A program made the position numbers and the translations under genes. From Ornithinimicrobium sp. F0845 (GTDB lineage: Bacteria; Actinomycetota; Actinomycetes; Actinomycetales; Dermatophilaceae), in NCBI RefSeq assembly GCF_023015765.1, contig NZ_JALKAL010000001.1, positions 47,478-111,477 of the forward strand: DNA of 64,000 bases. The letters run 5' to 3'. Within the stretch, counting starts at the first letter, position 1, and each line of letters opens with the position of its first letter. Under the pieces are notes generated by a model. The model was not told the DNA's origin. It did not search any database and saw only the letters and a list, made by a program, of their open reading frames with translations. This document shows positions 33,070-41,233 of this stretch, one piece after another.

Positions 33070-34308
33070 ATGCCACTCCACGTCGACTCGGAGGTGGGCC
33101 GGCTCAGGCAGGTGATCGTGCACAGGCCGGGCCTTGAGATGCGTCGGCTGACCCCGGAGAACAAGGAGAGATACCTCTTCGACGAGGTCCTGTGGGTCGA
33201 GCGTGCGCAGGAGGAGCACGAGGAGTTCGTGCGGGTGATGGAGGAACGGGACATCACCGTCCACCACTTCCACGAGCTCCTCGAGGAGACCGTCGGCATC
33301 CCCGAGGCGCGCAAGCAGATCCTGTCGCAGTCGCTGGACGACCGGCACCTCGGGCCCTTCGCGGCGCACGAGATGCACGAGCTGTTCGACCAGATGGCCG
33401 ACCACGAGCTGGCCGAGTTCCTCATCGGCGGCATCACCAAGGCCGAGGTGCTCGAGCGGATGGACGCGCCGCGCTCGGTCGTGATTTCGCAGATGGGGCT
33501 GCACGAGGCGCTGCTCGCGCCTCTGCCGAACCACCTGTTCACCCGGGACACCTCCGCGTGGCTCTATCGCGGTGTCGCCGTCAACTCGATGCACAAGAAG
33601 GCCCGGCGCCGGGAGACCGTGCACTACGAGGCGATCTACCAGTGGCACCCGATGTTCCGCGACGCCGGCATGGACTGGTGGACCGAGGGCGTCGAGGCCG
33701 GGCCCGCGACGTCCGAGGGCGGTGACATCCTGGTGCTCGGCAACAAGGTGCTGCTGGTCGGCATCAGCGAGCGGACCACCACCCAGGGCGTCGAGCGGCT
33801 CGCCCAGCGCACCCTGGCCTCCGACCAGATCGACACGATCATCGCGCTGGACATGCCCCGGGCGCGGGCGCTGATGCACCTGGACACCGTCATGACGATG
33901 CTGGACGAGGAGACCTTCACGCTCTACTCGGAGCTGCCCGACCTCGCCTCGTTCACGATCACCGCGAGCGGGTCCGGTGACTCCCGGCTGCCCAACCTCA
34001 ACATCCAGGCCAACGACCCGGCCGACATGATGAAGGTGATCGGCGAGGCCATGGGCATCGGCACCCCTCGGGTGGTTGCTGCCGACCAGGACCCGCGGGC
34101 GGCGGCGCGCGAGCAGTGGGACGACGGGTGCAACGTGCTGGCGCTCGAGCCGGGTGTCGTCGTGGGCTATCAGCGCAACACGGTCACCAACGACTACCTG
34201 CGCGGCCTCGGCTTCGAGGTCCTGGAGATCGCCGGCCAGGAGCTGGGCCGCGGTCGCGGCGGACCGCGCTGTATGTCGTGTCCCATCGAGCGCGACCCGC
34301 TGGGCTGA
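33070..34308 (+). CDS. arcA: arginine deiminase
   Basis: A 412-residue arginine deiminase, converting arginine to citrulline and ammonia. Active-site features: [12 protein letters not shown] (Asp, binding guanidinium), [30 protein letters not shown] (catalytic His) and the nucleophilic cysteine in [14 protein letters not shown] near the C terminus. ATG 33070 has GAAAGG upstream. No ornithine carbamoyltransferase or carbamate kinase gene lies next to it, so the full ADI energy pathway is not encoded here; acid resistance or arginine catabolism linked to argG-derived citrulline cycling is possible. Confidence 0.95.
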   Translation: MPLHVDSEVGRLRQVIVHRPGLEMRRLTPENKERYLFDEVLWVERAQEEHEEFVRVMEERDITVHHFHELLEETVGIPEARKQILSQSLDDRHLGPFAAHEMHELFDQMADHELAEFLIGGITKAEVLERMDAPRSVVISQMGLHEALLAPLPNHLFTRDTSAWLYRGVAVNSMHKKARRRETVHYEAIYQWHPMFRDAGMDWWTEGVEAGPATSEGGDILVLGNKVLLVGISERTTTQGVERLAQRTLASDQIDTIIALDMPRARALMHLDTVMTMLDEETFTLYSELPDLASFTITASGSGDSRLPNLNIQANDPADMMKVIGEAMGIGTPRVVAADQDPRAAAREQWDDGCNVLALEPGVVVGYQRNTVTNDYLRGLGFEVLEIAGQELGRGRGGPRCMSCPIERDPLG

Positions 34309-34334
34309 GCGTGGGTCTCGTGGGAGGTCGCTGA

Positions 34335-34697
34335 GTGCCTCCACGTCGACGCGTGCCGATCGACCGGGGTGAGCTGGCCCTGGCGGAGTGGCGTGCCGAC
34401 CCCTCTGGTGCGCCGCGCTCGGTCCTGGCGACCGCCGTGCGTTTCACCCTGGAGGAGCTGGCCGAGCGTGCCCCCGGCCGGTCCGTCGAGGTGCGGGTGC
34501 CGCCGTTCGGTGCGGTCCAGTGCGTGGAGGGGCCACGGCACACCCGGGGAACCCCGACCAACGTCATCGAGACCGACGGCGTGACGTGGTTGCGGCTCGT
34601 GGTGGGCGAGGCCTCCTGGGAGGACGAGGAGCAGGCCGGCCGCGTCCGCGCCAGCGGCCAGCGGGCTGACCTCACGGAGTGGCTCCCCCTCCTCTGA
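34335..34697 (+). CDS. conserved actinobacterial 'sterol carrier family' small protein
   Basis: A 120-residue protein with the strongly conserved core [20 protein letters not shown] and [20 protein letters not shown], then [15 protein letters not shown]. It belongs to a family often labelled sterol carrier-like and usually found close to purF in actinobacteria; here purF is about 5 kb away. The conserved [14 protein letters not shown] motif suggests ligand or nucleotide binding but function is not established. GTG at 34335, 26 nt after arcA. Confidence 0.85.
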   Translation: MPPRRRVPIDRGELALAEWRADPSGAPRSVLATAVRFTLEELAERAPGRSVEVRVPPFGAVQCVEGPRHTRGTPTNVIETDGVTWLRLVVGEASWEDEEQAGRVRASGQRADLTEWLPLL

Positions 34698-34797
34698 CGT
34701 CGCCGCCTGCTTGACCGGGCACACCGTGTGGCGCTCTCACCCCTGAACGGGCCTCGCGTGCTGTGGCGCCCTCCCCTGTCATCGGGCGAGCGCTGGT

Positions 34798-34875
34798 GTG
34801 TGGACTCTGTGCCGGTGTGTGGGTTTTGACCCCAATTTGGGGGTCAAAAGTCGCACGCGGGAACAAAGTCCACAC
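34798..34875. repeat. 36-nt-arm palindromic element (family A, copy 2)
   Basis: Arms 34798-34833 and 34840-34875, loop AATTTG. The centre TTTTGACCCC-AATTTG-GGGTCAAAA and outer GTGTGGACTTTGTTCC match copy 1 at 6168-6249 closely. Confidence 0.85.
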
Positions 34876-34900
34876 GCGCGATGGCGCCGTCCGGGCCTGC

Positions 34901-34964
34901 ATCGCACCTGGTGGTCGTCGCACCTGGTGGTCGTCGCACCTGGCGGTCGTCGCACCTGGCGGCC
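34901..34964. repeat. four tandem 16-bp repeats
   Basis: Units 34901-34916, 34917-34932, 34933-34948 and 34949-34964 share GTCGCACCTGGYGGTC. They directly follow the family A palindrome. Confidence 0.9.
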
Positions 34965-35094
34965 GGGCGCGGCGAGGTGGGTGCCATTGGGCGACGGGGA
35001 CCACCGGGCTCCGGGCACCTTCTCCTTGCCCTCCCCCCTGCGGGCGGTCGGGCCGTGTGGCGCCCAAACCCGTGACCCGGCGCGTGGGGTCGCG

Positions 35095-35331
35095 CTACGA
35101 CCGTCCGGAGAAGCGCTCGGCCAGCAGGTACACGATGCCGCCGAGGAGGCCTCCGAGCAGCGCACCGGGCAGTCCGATCGCGATGACCTCCTGCGCGGGC
35201 GAGGCGTTCGGCGCGTCCGGGCCGGTGACGGCCAGCAGCACGCCGACGACCAGACCCACCAGGGCGCCGGTCACCAGGAACGGCACCAGCCGGGGGCGGC
35301 GGTAGACGGGTCGGCGCTGGGGGGTGGTCAC
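35095..35331 (-). CDS. small two-helix membrane protein
   Basis: A 78-residue protein with two membrane segments (LVPFLVTGALVGLVVGVLLA about 15-34; VIAIGLPGALLGGLLGGIVYLLA about 49-71) joined by a short polar loop, and a basic N terminus. GTG at 35329-35331. Similar small proteins lie near pur genes in actinobacteria. Function unknown. Confidence 0.75.
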   Translation of the reverse strand: MTTPQRRPVYRRPRLVPFLVTGALVGLVVGVLLAVTGPDAPNASPAQEVIAIGLPGALLGGLLGGIVYLLAERFSGRS

Positions 35332-35386
35332 CCCTCAAGGATGCCACGGGCGCCGACGGGCGTGCGGAGCCGGTCGGGCGCAGGAG

Positions 35387-36787
35387 TCACGCGAGATCGG
35401 ACGTGGGCGCCGACGGATCTGGTTCGAGCGCGAGCACCAGATACGTCTCGACCGGTTCAGCCTTGCCCTTCAGCTGCAACGTCCCGAGCGGGGTCGTCCG
35501 CGCCCCGGGGATCGCCTCGAGCGTGGCCGGCCCGATCGCCACACCGCCCGCGGGCGCCTGGCCCTCGATGCGCGAGGCGGTGTTGACGGTGTCGCCGATG
35601 ACCGTGTGCGTCCGCCCGCCGTGCGTGCCCAGCAGGCCCACCGAGATCGGTCCGGTGTTGACGCCCACCCGGAACCGCGGCCACCCGCTGTGCCGCTCGG
35701 CGACCCGGCCCGTCGCCTCCTGCAGTGCCAGGCCCGCCCGCACCGCCCGAAGCGCATGGTCGGGCTGGTCGCCCCGCTTGTTGAAGGTGACCATGAGGGC
35801 GTCGCCGATGATCCGGTCCACGTCCCCGCCGTGTCGCAGGGCGGCCGGCACGGCGACCGAGAAGTAGTCGTTCAGCATGGCGGTGACCTCCGCGGGAGCG
35901 TGGCCCTCGGAGAACGTGGTGAACCCCTGCAGGTCCGCGAAGAGCACGCTCGCCTCGCGATGACCAGCAGCCGTGTCGTCGAGGTAGAGACCCGCGAAGC
36001 GCTCCTCGTGCCAGGAGCGACGTGCGCCGACCACGACGAGCCCGAACGCGACCAGCAGCAGCACGTGCCACTCCCACCACGCGATCCGCCAGGTGGTCGC
36101 CAGCGCCATCGCGACCAGTGCCTCTGCGAGCAGGATGTATGCCGTGCAGACGGCCAAGAGCACCCCGTCCCGCCGGGCGCGCCACAGTCGGGCATAGCGC
36201 CAGGCCGCCACGACATACAGCAGGACTCCCGGCACCGCCACCAGGACGGGCAGGGACTCGACCTGGGTCGGCAGCCCGTTCAGGGGCGGCAGCCGCAGCA
36301 GCGACACGGCACCCCACAGCACCATGGCGGCCACGAGCACCCAGCGCAGACGCCTGGTCAGCGCGACCTCGGCCACGGCCGCCGACCCGGCGAACTCCGT
36401 GGTCGAGCGCACGGCGAAGAGGGACCCGACGGCCACCCCGATGGGAGTGGCCACGGCGAAGCCGACGTTCGACTCGTCCAGGAGCACCCCTGGGGTGGCG
36501 AGCGCGTGGAGCCCCAGGAAGCCGGACGACGCGAGGAAGGCGAGGGAGACGTGGCTGAGGCGTGCGTCACCGCGTCGGGCAGCGGCGTCCCCGGTGGTGT
36601 ACGCCAGCACCGCCGAGAGCGTGGCCGTGCCCAGGACCAGCCAGAAGTGAGCCGGATGGTGGGCCCAGTGCAGGTCCAGCCGGGGGACGCCCAGCAGCAG
36701 CGCCAACCCGAAAAGGGGCAGCGCGATCGCGACCACTGCGGCAACCAGCGCCGCGGGCCCTCGTCCCCCGACGCGGTGCCTGGTCAA
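35387..36787 (-). CDS. membrane-bound class III adenylate/guanylate cyclase
   Basis: A 466-residue cyclase. The N-terminal half has seven or eight membrane segments (residues about 12-250). The catalytic domain starts near residue 275: metal-binding aspartates in ASVLFADLQGFTTFSEGH and DRIIGDALMVTFNK, and VGVNTGPISVGLLG...IGDTVNTASRIEG for substrate and transition-state residues. The start is a rare TTG (36785-36787) overlapping the upstream stop as TTGA. It should make cAMP (or cGMP) and is strictly coupled to the redox/receiver-like protein before it. Confidence 0.88.
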   Translation of the reverse strand: MTRHRVGGRGPAALVAAVVAIALPLFGLALLLGVPRLDLHWAHHPAHFWLVLGTATLSAVLAYTTGDAAARRGDARLSHVSLAFLASSGFLGLHALATPGVLLDESNVGFAVATPIGVAVGSLFAVRSTTEFAGSAAVAEVALTRRLRWVLVAAMVLWGAVSLLRLPPLNGLPTQVESLPVLVAVPGVLLYVVAAWRYARLWRARRDGVLLAVCTAYILLAEALVAMALATTWRIAWWEWHVLLLVAFGLVVVGARRSWHEERFAGLYLDDTAAGHREASVLFADLQGFTTFSEGHAPAEVTAMLNDYFSVAVPAALRHGGDVDRIIGDALMVTFNKRGDQPDHALRAVRAGLALQEATGRVAERHSGWPRFRVGVNTGPISVGLLGTHGGRTHTVIGDTVNTASRIEGQAPAGGVAIGPATLEAIPGARTTPLGTLQLKGKAEPVETYLVLALEPDPSAPTSDLA

Positions 36788-38472
36788 CGGCGTCGCACGC
36801 TCAGGTGCTGGTGGACCTCGGACACGACCACGGACCCTTCCCCGACGCCGGAGGCGACCCGCTTGACCGACCCGCTGCGGACGTCGCCGACCGCGAAGAT
36901 CCCCCGCACAGTCGTCTCGTGCGGCCGGAGCGGCGGGTCCTCGGTCTCCCCGGCCTCGCTGCCGGTCAGGACGTATCCCCGCTGGTCACGCCGGACCTCC
37001 TCGGGCAGCCAGTCGGTGTGCGGCTCGGCACCGATCATCACGAACAGGCCGTCCATCTCCAGCTGCGTCGTCCGCGAGGTGTCCAGGTCGGTGAGGGTCA
37101 GCTGCTCGAGCCGCCCGGTGCCGGTCGCGTCGGTGACCGCGGAGGAGGTGTGGACGGTGATGACCGGTTCGCCGGCGATGGCCTCGATCAAGTATGTCGA
37201 CATCGTCGCCTCAAGCGTCGGTCCCCGGACGATGAGGTGGACGGCTCGGCAGTAGCGCGCCAGCTGGAGCACGGCCTGCCCGGCGGAGTTGCCGCCTCCG
37301 ACCACGGCCGCGGACAGTCCGGCTAGGGCGTGCGCTGCCGAGACGCTGGCGCCGTAGTAGACCCCGTTGCCGGTGAAGGCCTCGACGGCGGGGACGCCCA
37401 GCCGGCGGTAGGCGACGCCGCAGGCCACCACGACGGCGCCGGCCGTCACGGTGCCCTGGCCGGACACCGACGCGCGGAAGCGCCCGTCCTCCGGCTCGAT
37501 GCGGTCGACGGTGCGGGTCAGCAGGAAGTGCGCGCCGAAGACCCAGGCCTGCTGGAAGCCGCGCTGGGCCAGCTCGGAGCCGCTGAGGCCGCGCGAGAAG
37601 CCGAGGTAGTTGCGGATCAATGAGCTGGTCCCGGCCTGGCCGCCGATGGCCTCGCGCTCGACGACCAGGGTCCGCAGCCCTTCCGAGGCGGCATAGACCG
37701 CGGCCGCCAGGCCGGCCGGGCCGGCGCCCACGACCAGCAGGTCGACCTCGCGCGACTCCTCGGACAGGGTGGTCGGGATGCCCCAGGCGTCCAGGATCTC
37801 GCTGTCGGTGGGGTCGACGAGGGCCGGTCCGCCGAGCGCCGCCAGCCACACCACGACCTCACCGTGCCGGGGTGGTGTCGCGGCCTCGAGGACCTGATGG
37901 CCCTGGGCCGAGTCGCGCTCGCGGAAGGCGTAGGGGATGCGGTTGCGGTGCAGCAGGTTGCTGATCTCGAACGCGCGACCGGAGTGACGGTCGGCCACCA
38001 CCACGACCTCGCGCTTGGTGCGCGGGTCGGCGCGCGACCAGTCCTGGACGAACTCCGCCACCGTGCGGTGGAACAGCTCGTCGCCGGAGGTCCACGGACG
38101 CAGCACGTAGGAGTGCAGGTCGCCGACGGCGGAGCCCTGGAGGATGACCCGGGCGACCTCGGCGTCCGACCAGGACCCCCAGTCGATGAGGAGCGCCCGG
38201 CGCGCCTCGGGGTGCAGGGAGCGCGCTGCCGCGACGACCACGTCCCGGCCCTCCGCGGACAGGTCGTCCCCGATGAGGACGAGCGCCACCCGTTCGTCGC
38301 GGTGTCGGGCGCCCTCGAGCGTCCGCACCGCGTCGGAGGCAGAGGCCTCTCCGCGCACCCGCAGGGAGGCACCGAAGTGGCGCGCGAGCTCGGTCTCGGT
38401 CCGACCCAGACGAGCGGGGTCCGACTCGACCGCGAGCAGGAGGGGACGCGCGCCCCAGCCGTCTGTGGCCAT
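36784..38472 (-). CDS. thioredoxin-reductase-like flavoprotein with N-terminal receiver-like domain, lacking the CxxC
   Basis: A 562-residue two-part protein. The N-terminal part (about 1-230) looks like a response-regulator-type domain followed by a thioredoxin/glutaredoxin-like module (PLLLAVESDPARLGRTETEL; REVVVVADRHSGRAFEISNLL). The C-terminal part is a TrxR-type flavoprotein: FAD motif LLVVGAGPAGLAAAVYAASEG (about 250-270), NADPH motif AAVVGGGNSAGQAVLQLA, and the closing IFAVGDVRSGSVKRVASGVGEG. Where thioredoxin reductase has CATC, this protein reads GNGVYYGASVSA, so it cannot reduce thioredoxin by the usual dithiol route. Coupled by overlap to the cyclase. Confidence 0.85.
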   Translation of the reverse strand: MATDGWGARPLLLAVESDPARLGRTETELARHFGASLRVRGEASASDAVRTLEGARHRDERVALVLIGDDLSAEGRDVVVAAARSLHPEARRALLIDWGSWSDAEVARVILQGSAVGDLHSYVLRPWTSGDELFHRTVAEFVQDWSRADPRTKREVVVVADRHSGRAFEISNLLHRNRIPYAFRERDSAQGHQVLEAATPPRHGEVVVWLAALGGPALVDPTDSEILDAWGIPTTLSEESREVDLLVVGAGPAGLAAAVYAASEGLRTLVVEREAIGGQAGTSSLIRNYLGFSRGLSGSELAQRGFQQAWVFGAHFLLTRTVDRIEPEDGRFRASVSGQGTVTAGAVVVACGVAYRRLGVPAVEAFTGNGVYYGASVSAAHALAGLSAAVVGGGNSAGQAVLQLARYCRAVHLIVRGPTLEATMSTYLIEAIAGEPVITVHTSSAVTDATGTGRLEQLTLTDLDTSRTTQLEMDGLFVMIGAEPHTDWLPEEVRRDQRGYVLTGSEAGETEDPPLRPHETTVRGIFAVGDVRSGSVKRVASGVGEGSVVVSEVHQHLSVRRR

Positions 38473-38506
38473 GGTTCAGGGTAGAAGCGCCAGGGCTCCG
38501 TGCGCT

Positions 38507-38553
38507 AGACGTTTTGAACGCGCGCACACCCTGCGCCTGCCCGCAGAACGTCT
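38507..38553. repeat. 10-bp inverted repeat AGACGTTTTG / CAGAACGTCT
   Basis: Arms at 38507-38516 and 38544-38553 differ at one position. They lie 35 nt upstream of the receiver-flavoprotein start, so an operator for the redox-cyclase operon is as likely as a repeat. The word TAGACGTT recurs in the family C element at 42475. Confidence 0.6.
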
Positions 38554-38593
38554 GGAATGCCCACGGCGACCGCTGCCGACAACCGCCTGAGCG

Positions 38594-39490
38594 TCAGGCA
38601 CGGCCGAGCGACGCCACGTAGTCCTCCAGCACTGCGAGGTCGGCGCGGTACGGGTCTGCGGACCGTGGCCAGTGCACGATGACATCGGTGAAGCCGAGCT
38701 CCTCGGCCCGGCCCACCTGGTCGGTCAGGAACTCCACGCTGCTCAGGACCGCTGGGCCACCGGCGTCGAGGGTGAGGTAGCGGTCCAGCGCCGGGCGACT
38801 CGCGCTGCCTGCCTCGGCCGCCCACGCCTCGTGGGCAGCGTGCTCCGCGTCGCTGAACCGCTGCGCAGCGTCGGCCACCCCGCGCCACCACTCGTCGACG
38901 GCGTCCCGCTCGGCCCAGTCGCCACTGGCCGGTCCGGTGGTGACCCAGCCCTCGGCATACTGCACAGCCAGGGCCATCGCCCGCGGACCGTCCGCCGCGA
39001 CGAGCAGGGGAGTGGCGGACGGGGTGCGGTTCCGGACGTCGACCGTGCGATAGAAGGTGCCCTCGTGGGTGACGTGGTCCTCGCGCAGGGCGCGGTCCAG
39101 CAGGGGCACGAACTCGCGGAACCGCCGCGAGCGCTCCCCGCGGGTGAGCTCGTCGCCCAGCAGGCGCGCGTCCAGGTCGCCGCCGGCCCCGACCCCGAGC
39201 AGGATCCGGCCGCCGCTGATGTCGTCGAGCGTGACGACGTCGCGGGCCAGCGTCACCGGGTGCCGGAAGTTGGGTGAGCTCACCAGGGTGCCGAGCCGGA
39301 TGCGCTCGGTGACCATGGCCGCCGCCGTGAGCGTCGCGACCGTCGAGTGCCACGGCGAGTCCGGCAGTCCGGCCCACACCAGGTGGTCGTAGGTCCAGGC
39401 GTGGTCGAAGCCCAGCTCCTCGGCGCGACGCCAGAGGTGTTGGGCCTCGGCCCAGGGATACTCGGGCAGGATGCAGACGCCGTGACGCAT
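38594..39490 (-). CDS. LLM-class F420-dependent oxidoreductase
   Basis: A 298-residue TIM-barrel protein of the luciferase-like monooxygenase superfamily. Signature segments: RAEELGFDHAWTYDHLVWAG (about 22-41), IRLGTLVSSPNFRHPVTLARDVVTLDDISGGRILLGVGAG (39271-39150 region) and a C-terminal VEFLTDQVGRAEELGFTDVIVHWP. In actinobacteria this group mostly uses cofactor F420 rather than FMN. Substrate unknown. ATG 39488-39490; a convergent/divergent repeat pair follows before purF. Confidence 0.88.
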   Translation of the reverse strand: MRHGVCILPEYPWAEAQHLWRRAEELGFDHAWTYDHLVWAGLPDSPWHSTVATLTAAAMVTERIRLGTLVSSPNFRHPVTLARDVVTLDDISGGRILLGVGAGGDLDARLLGDELTRGERSRRFREFVPLLDRALREDHVTHEGTFYRTVDVRNRTPSATPLLVAADGPRAMALAVQYAEGWVTTGPASGDWAERDAVDEWWRGVADAAQRFSDAEHAAHEAWAAEAGSASRPALDRYLTLDAGGPAVLSSVEFLTDQVGRAEELGFTDVIVHWPRSADPYRADLAVLEDYVASLGRA

Positions 39491-39511
39491 GGGTCAAGGG
39501 TAGGCACGTGC

Positions 39512-39574
39512 GCGACGCTCGACACGCTCGGCGGGGCTGGGGGGCGACGCTCGACGCGCTCGGTGGGGCTGCGG
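39512..39574. repeat. two tandem 32-bp repeats upstream of purF
   Basis: GCGACGCTCGACRCGCTCGG units start at 39512 and 39544 and both end GGGGCTG. They fill the gap between the oxidoreductase and the purF promoter. Confidence 0.85.
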
Positions 39575-39618
39575 GGCGCAACACAGTGGGCCCGGTCGGC
39601 GTGTGGGACGATAGGGCA

Positions 39619-41208
39619 GTGGCACGCGCAGACGGACGGCTCTCCCACGATCTGATGCCTGACGAGAAGGGCCCGCAGGACGCCTGCGGTGTCTTCGGTG
39701 TCTGGGCGCCCGGGGAGGAGGTCGCCAAGCTCACCTACTACGGCCTCTACGCGCTGCAGCACCGCGGGCAGGAGGCGGCGGGCATCGCGACCAGCGACGG
39801 GCACTCGCTGCTGGTCTACAAGGACGTCGGGCTCGTCTCCCAGGTCTTCGACGAGTCCAGCCTGGCCTCCCTGCGCGGGCACCTCGCGGTCGGCCACTGC
39901 CGCTACTCCACCACCGGGCGCAACTCCTGGGAGAACGCCCAGCCCACGCTCGGCGGTACCGAGGACCAGACGGTCGCCCTCGCGCACAACGGCAACCTGA
40001 TCAACACGGCCGAGCTGCGCGACCGGCTCGCAGAGGCCTACGGCGGCGAGCTGCGCAACGCGCCGGGCGAGGTCCGCCGCGGCAGCACCACCGACACCGC
40101 CCTGGTCACCGGTCTGCTCACGGCCGACCCGGACCGCTCCCTCGAGGCCTCCGCGATGGAGGTGCTGCCCACCCTGCGCGGCGCGTTCTCCCTGGTCTTC
40201 TGCGACGAGCAGACGCTGTATGCCGCGCGCGACCCGCAGGGGGTCCGTCCCCTGGTCCTGGGTCGCCTCGAGCGGGGGTGGGTGGTCTCCTCCGAGACCG
40301 CCGGCCTGGACATCGTGGGCGCCTCCTTCGTGCGCGAGGTCGAGCCCGGCGAGCTGATCGCCATCGACCAGAACGGCCTGCGCACGCAGCAGTTCGCCCA
40401 GACCGACCGCAAGGGCTGCGTCTTCGAGTACGTCTACCTCGCCCGGCCGGACACCTCCCTCAACGGGCGGGGCGTCTACGAGTCGCGCGTCGAGATGGGG
40501 CGCACGCTGGCGCGAGAGCACCCGGTCGAGGCCGACATGGTGATGCCGACGCCGGAGTCCGGCACCCCCGCCGCGATCGGTTACGCCGAGGCCTCGGGCA
40601 TCCCCTACGGCGCCGGTCTGGTGAAGAACGCCTACGTCGGCCGCACCTTCATCGCGCCCAGCCAGACGATCCGCCAGCTCGGCATCCGGCTCAAGCTCAA
40701 CCCGCTGCGCGACGTGATCCGCGGCAAGCGGCTCGTCGTGGTCGACGACTCGATCGTGCGCGGCAACACCCAGCGGGCGCTGGTGCGGATGCTGCGCGAG
40801 GCCGGCGCCGCCGAGGTCCACGTGCGGATCTCCTCCCCGCCCGTGCGGTGGCCGTGCTTCTACGGCATCGACTTCGCCACCCGGGCCGAGCTGATCGCCA
40901 CCGGGCTGGGCGTGGAGGAGATCTGCCAGTCCATCGGCGCCGACAGCCTGGGCTATATCAGCCACGACGGTATGGTGGCCGCCACCCAGCAGCCGCGCGA
41001 GCAGCTCTGCACCGCCTGCTTCTCGGGCGTCTACCCGATCGAGCTGCCCGCGGCGGAAAAGCTCGGCAAGGACGTCCTCGAGCTCGAGTTCCCCTCACGC
41101 GAGCCGGACGGCCCGCCGGCCGAACGGCATACTCCCCTCCGGGCGCGAGCCGACAGCGTCAGCCTGACCGCCCACGGGGGCGCGGCCGAGGCCGTCCGCC
41201 GCCCCTGA
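39619..41208 (+). CDS. purF: amidophosphoribosyltransferase
   Basis: A 529-residue first enzyme of purine synthesis: glutamine plus PRPP to phosphoribosylamine. A propeptide precedes the nucleophile in GPQDACGVFGVWAPGEE. The PRPP loop is KRLVVVDDSIVRGNTQRALV. Four cysteines placed as in the B. subtilis enzyme (KGCVFEYVY, RWPCFYGIDF, LCTACFSGVYP) indicate a [4Fe-4S] cluster, matching the propeptide-processed class. GTG 39619 or ATG 39655 could start it. purM follows 25 nt later. Confidence 0.96.
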   Translation: MARADGRLSHDLMPDEKGPQDACGVFGVWAPGEEVAKLTYYGLYALQHRGQEAAGIATSDGHSLLVYKDVGLVSQVFDESSLASLRGHLAVGHCRYSTTGRNSWENAQPTLGGTEDQTVALAHNGNLINTAELRDRLAEAYGGELRNAPGEVRRGSTTDTALVTGLLTADPDRSLEASAMEVLPTLRGAFSLVFCDEQTLYAARDPQGVRPLVLGRLERGWVVSSETAGLDIVGASFVREVEPGELIAIDQNGLRTQQFAQTDRKGCVFEYVYLARPDTSLNGRGVYESRVEMGRTLAREHPVEADMVMPTPESGTPAAIGYAEASGIPYGAGLVKNAYVGRTFIAPSQTIRQLGIRLKLNPLRDVIRGKRLVVVDDSIVRGNTQRALVRMLREAGAAEVHVRISSPPVRWPCFYGIDFATRAELIATGLGVEEICQSIGADSLGYISHDGMVAATQQPREQLCTACFSGVYPIELPAAEKLGKDVLELEFPSREPDGPPAERHTPLRARADSVSLTAHGGAAEAVRRP

Positions 41209-41233
41209 CCCACGCCCACCCGAGGAGACCTGA

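Larger units (their letters stand above)
34698..35094. other. 397-bp gap made mostly of repeats
   Basis: Between convergent genes. Holds palindromic family A copy 2 (34798-34875) and four 16-bp tandem repeats (34901-34964). The remainder (34965-35094) shows GC-rich sequence with no credible frame. Confidence 0.6.

Noticed and set aside
33070-34308. A complete arginine deiminase (arcABC) operon
   Set aside because: Only arcA is present; the neighbours are an alcohol dehydrogenase and a sterol-carrier-like protein.
35324-37255. A 643-codon plus-strand frame opposite the cyclase
   Set aside because: Shadow of a well-supported cyclase/flavoprotein operon.
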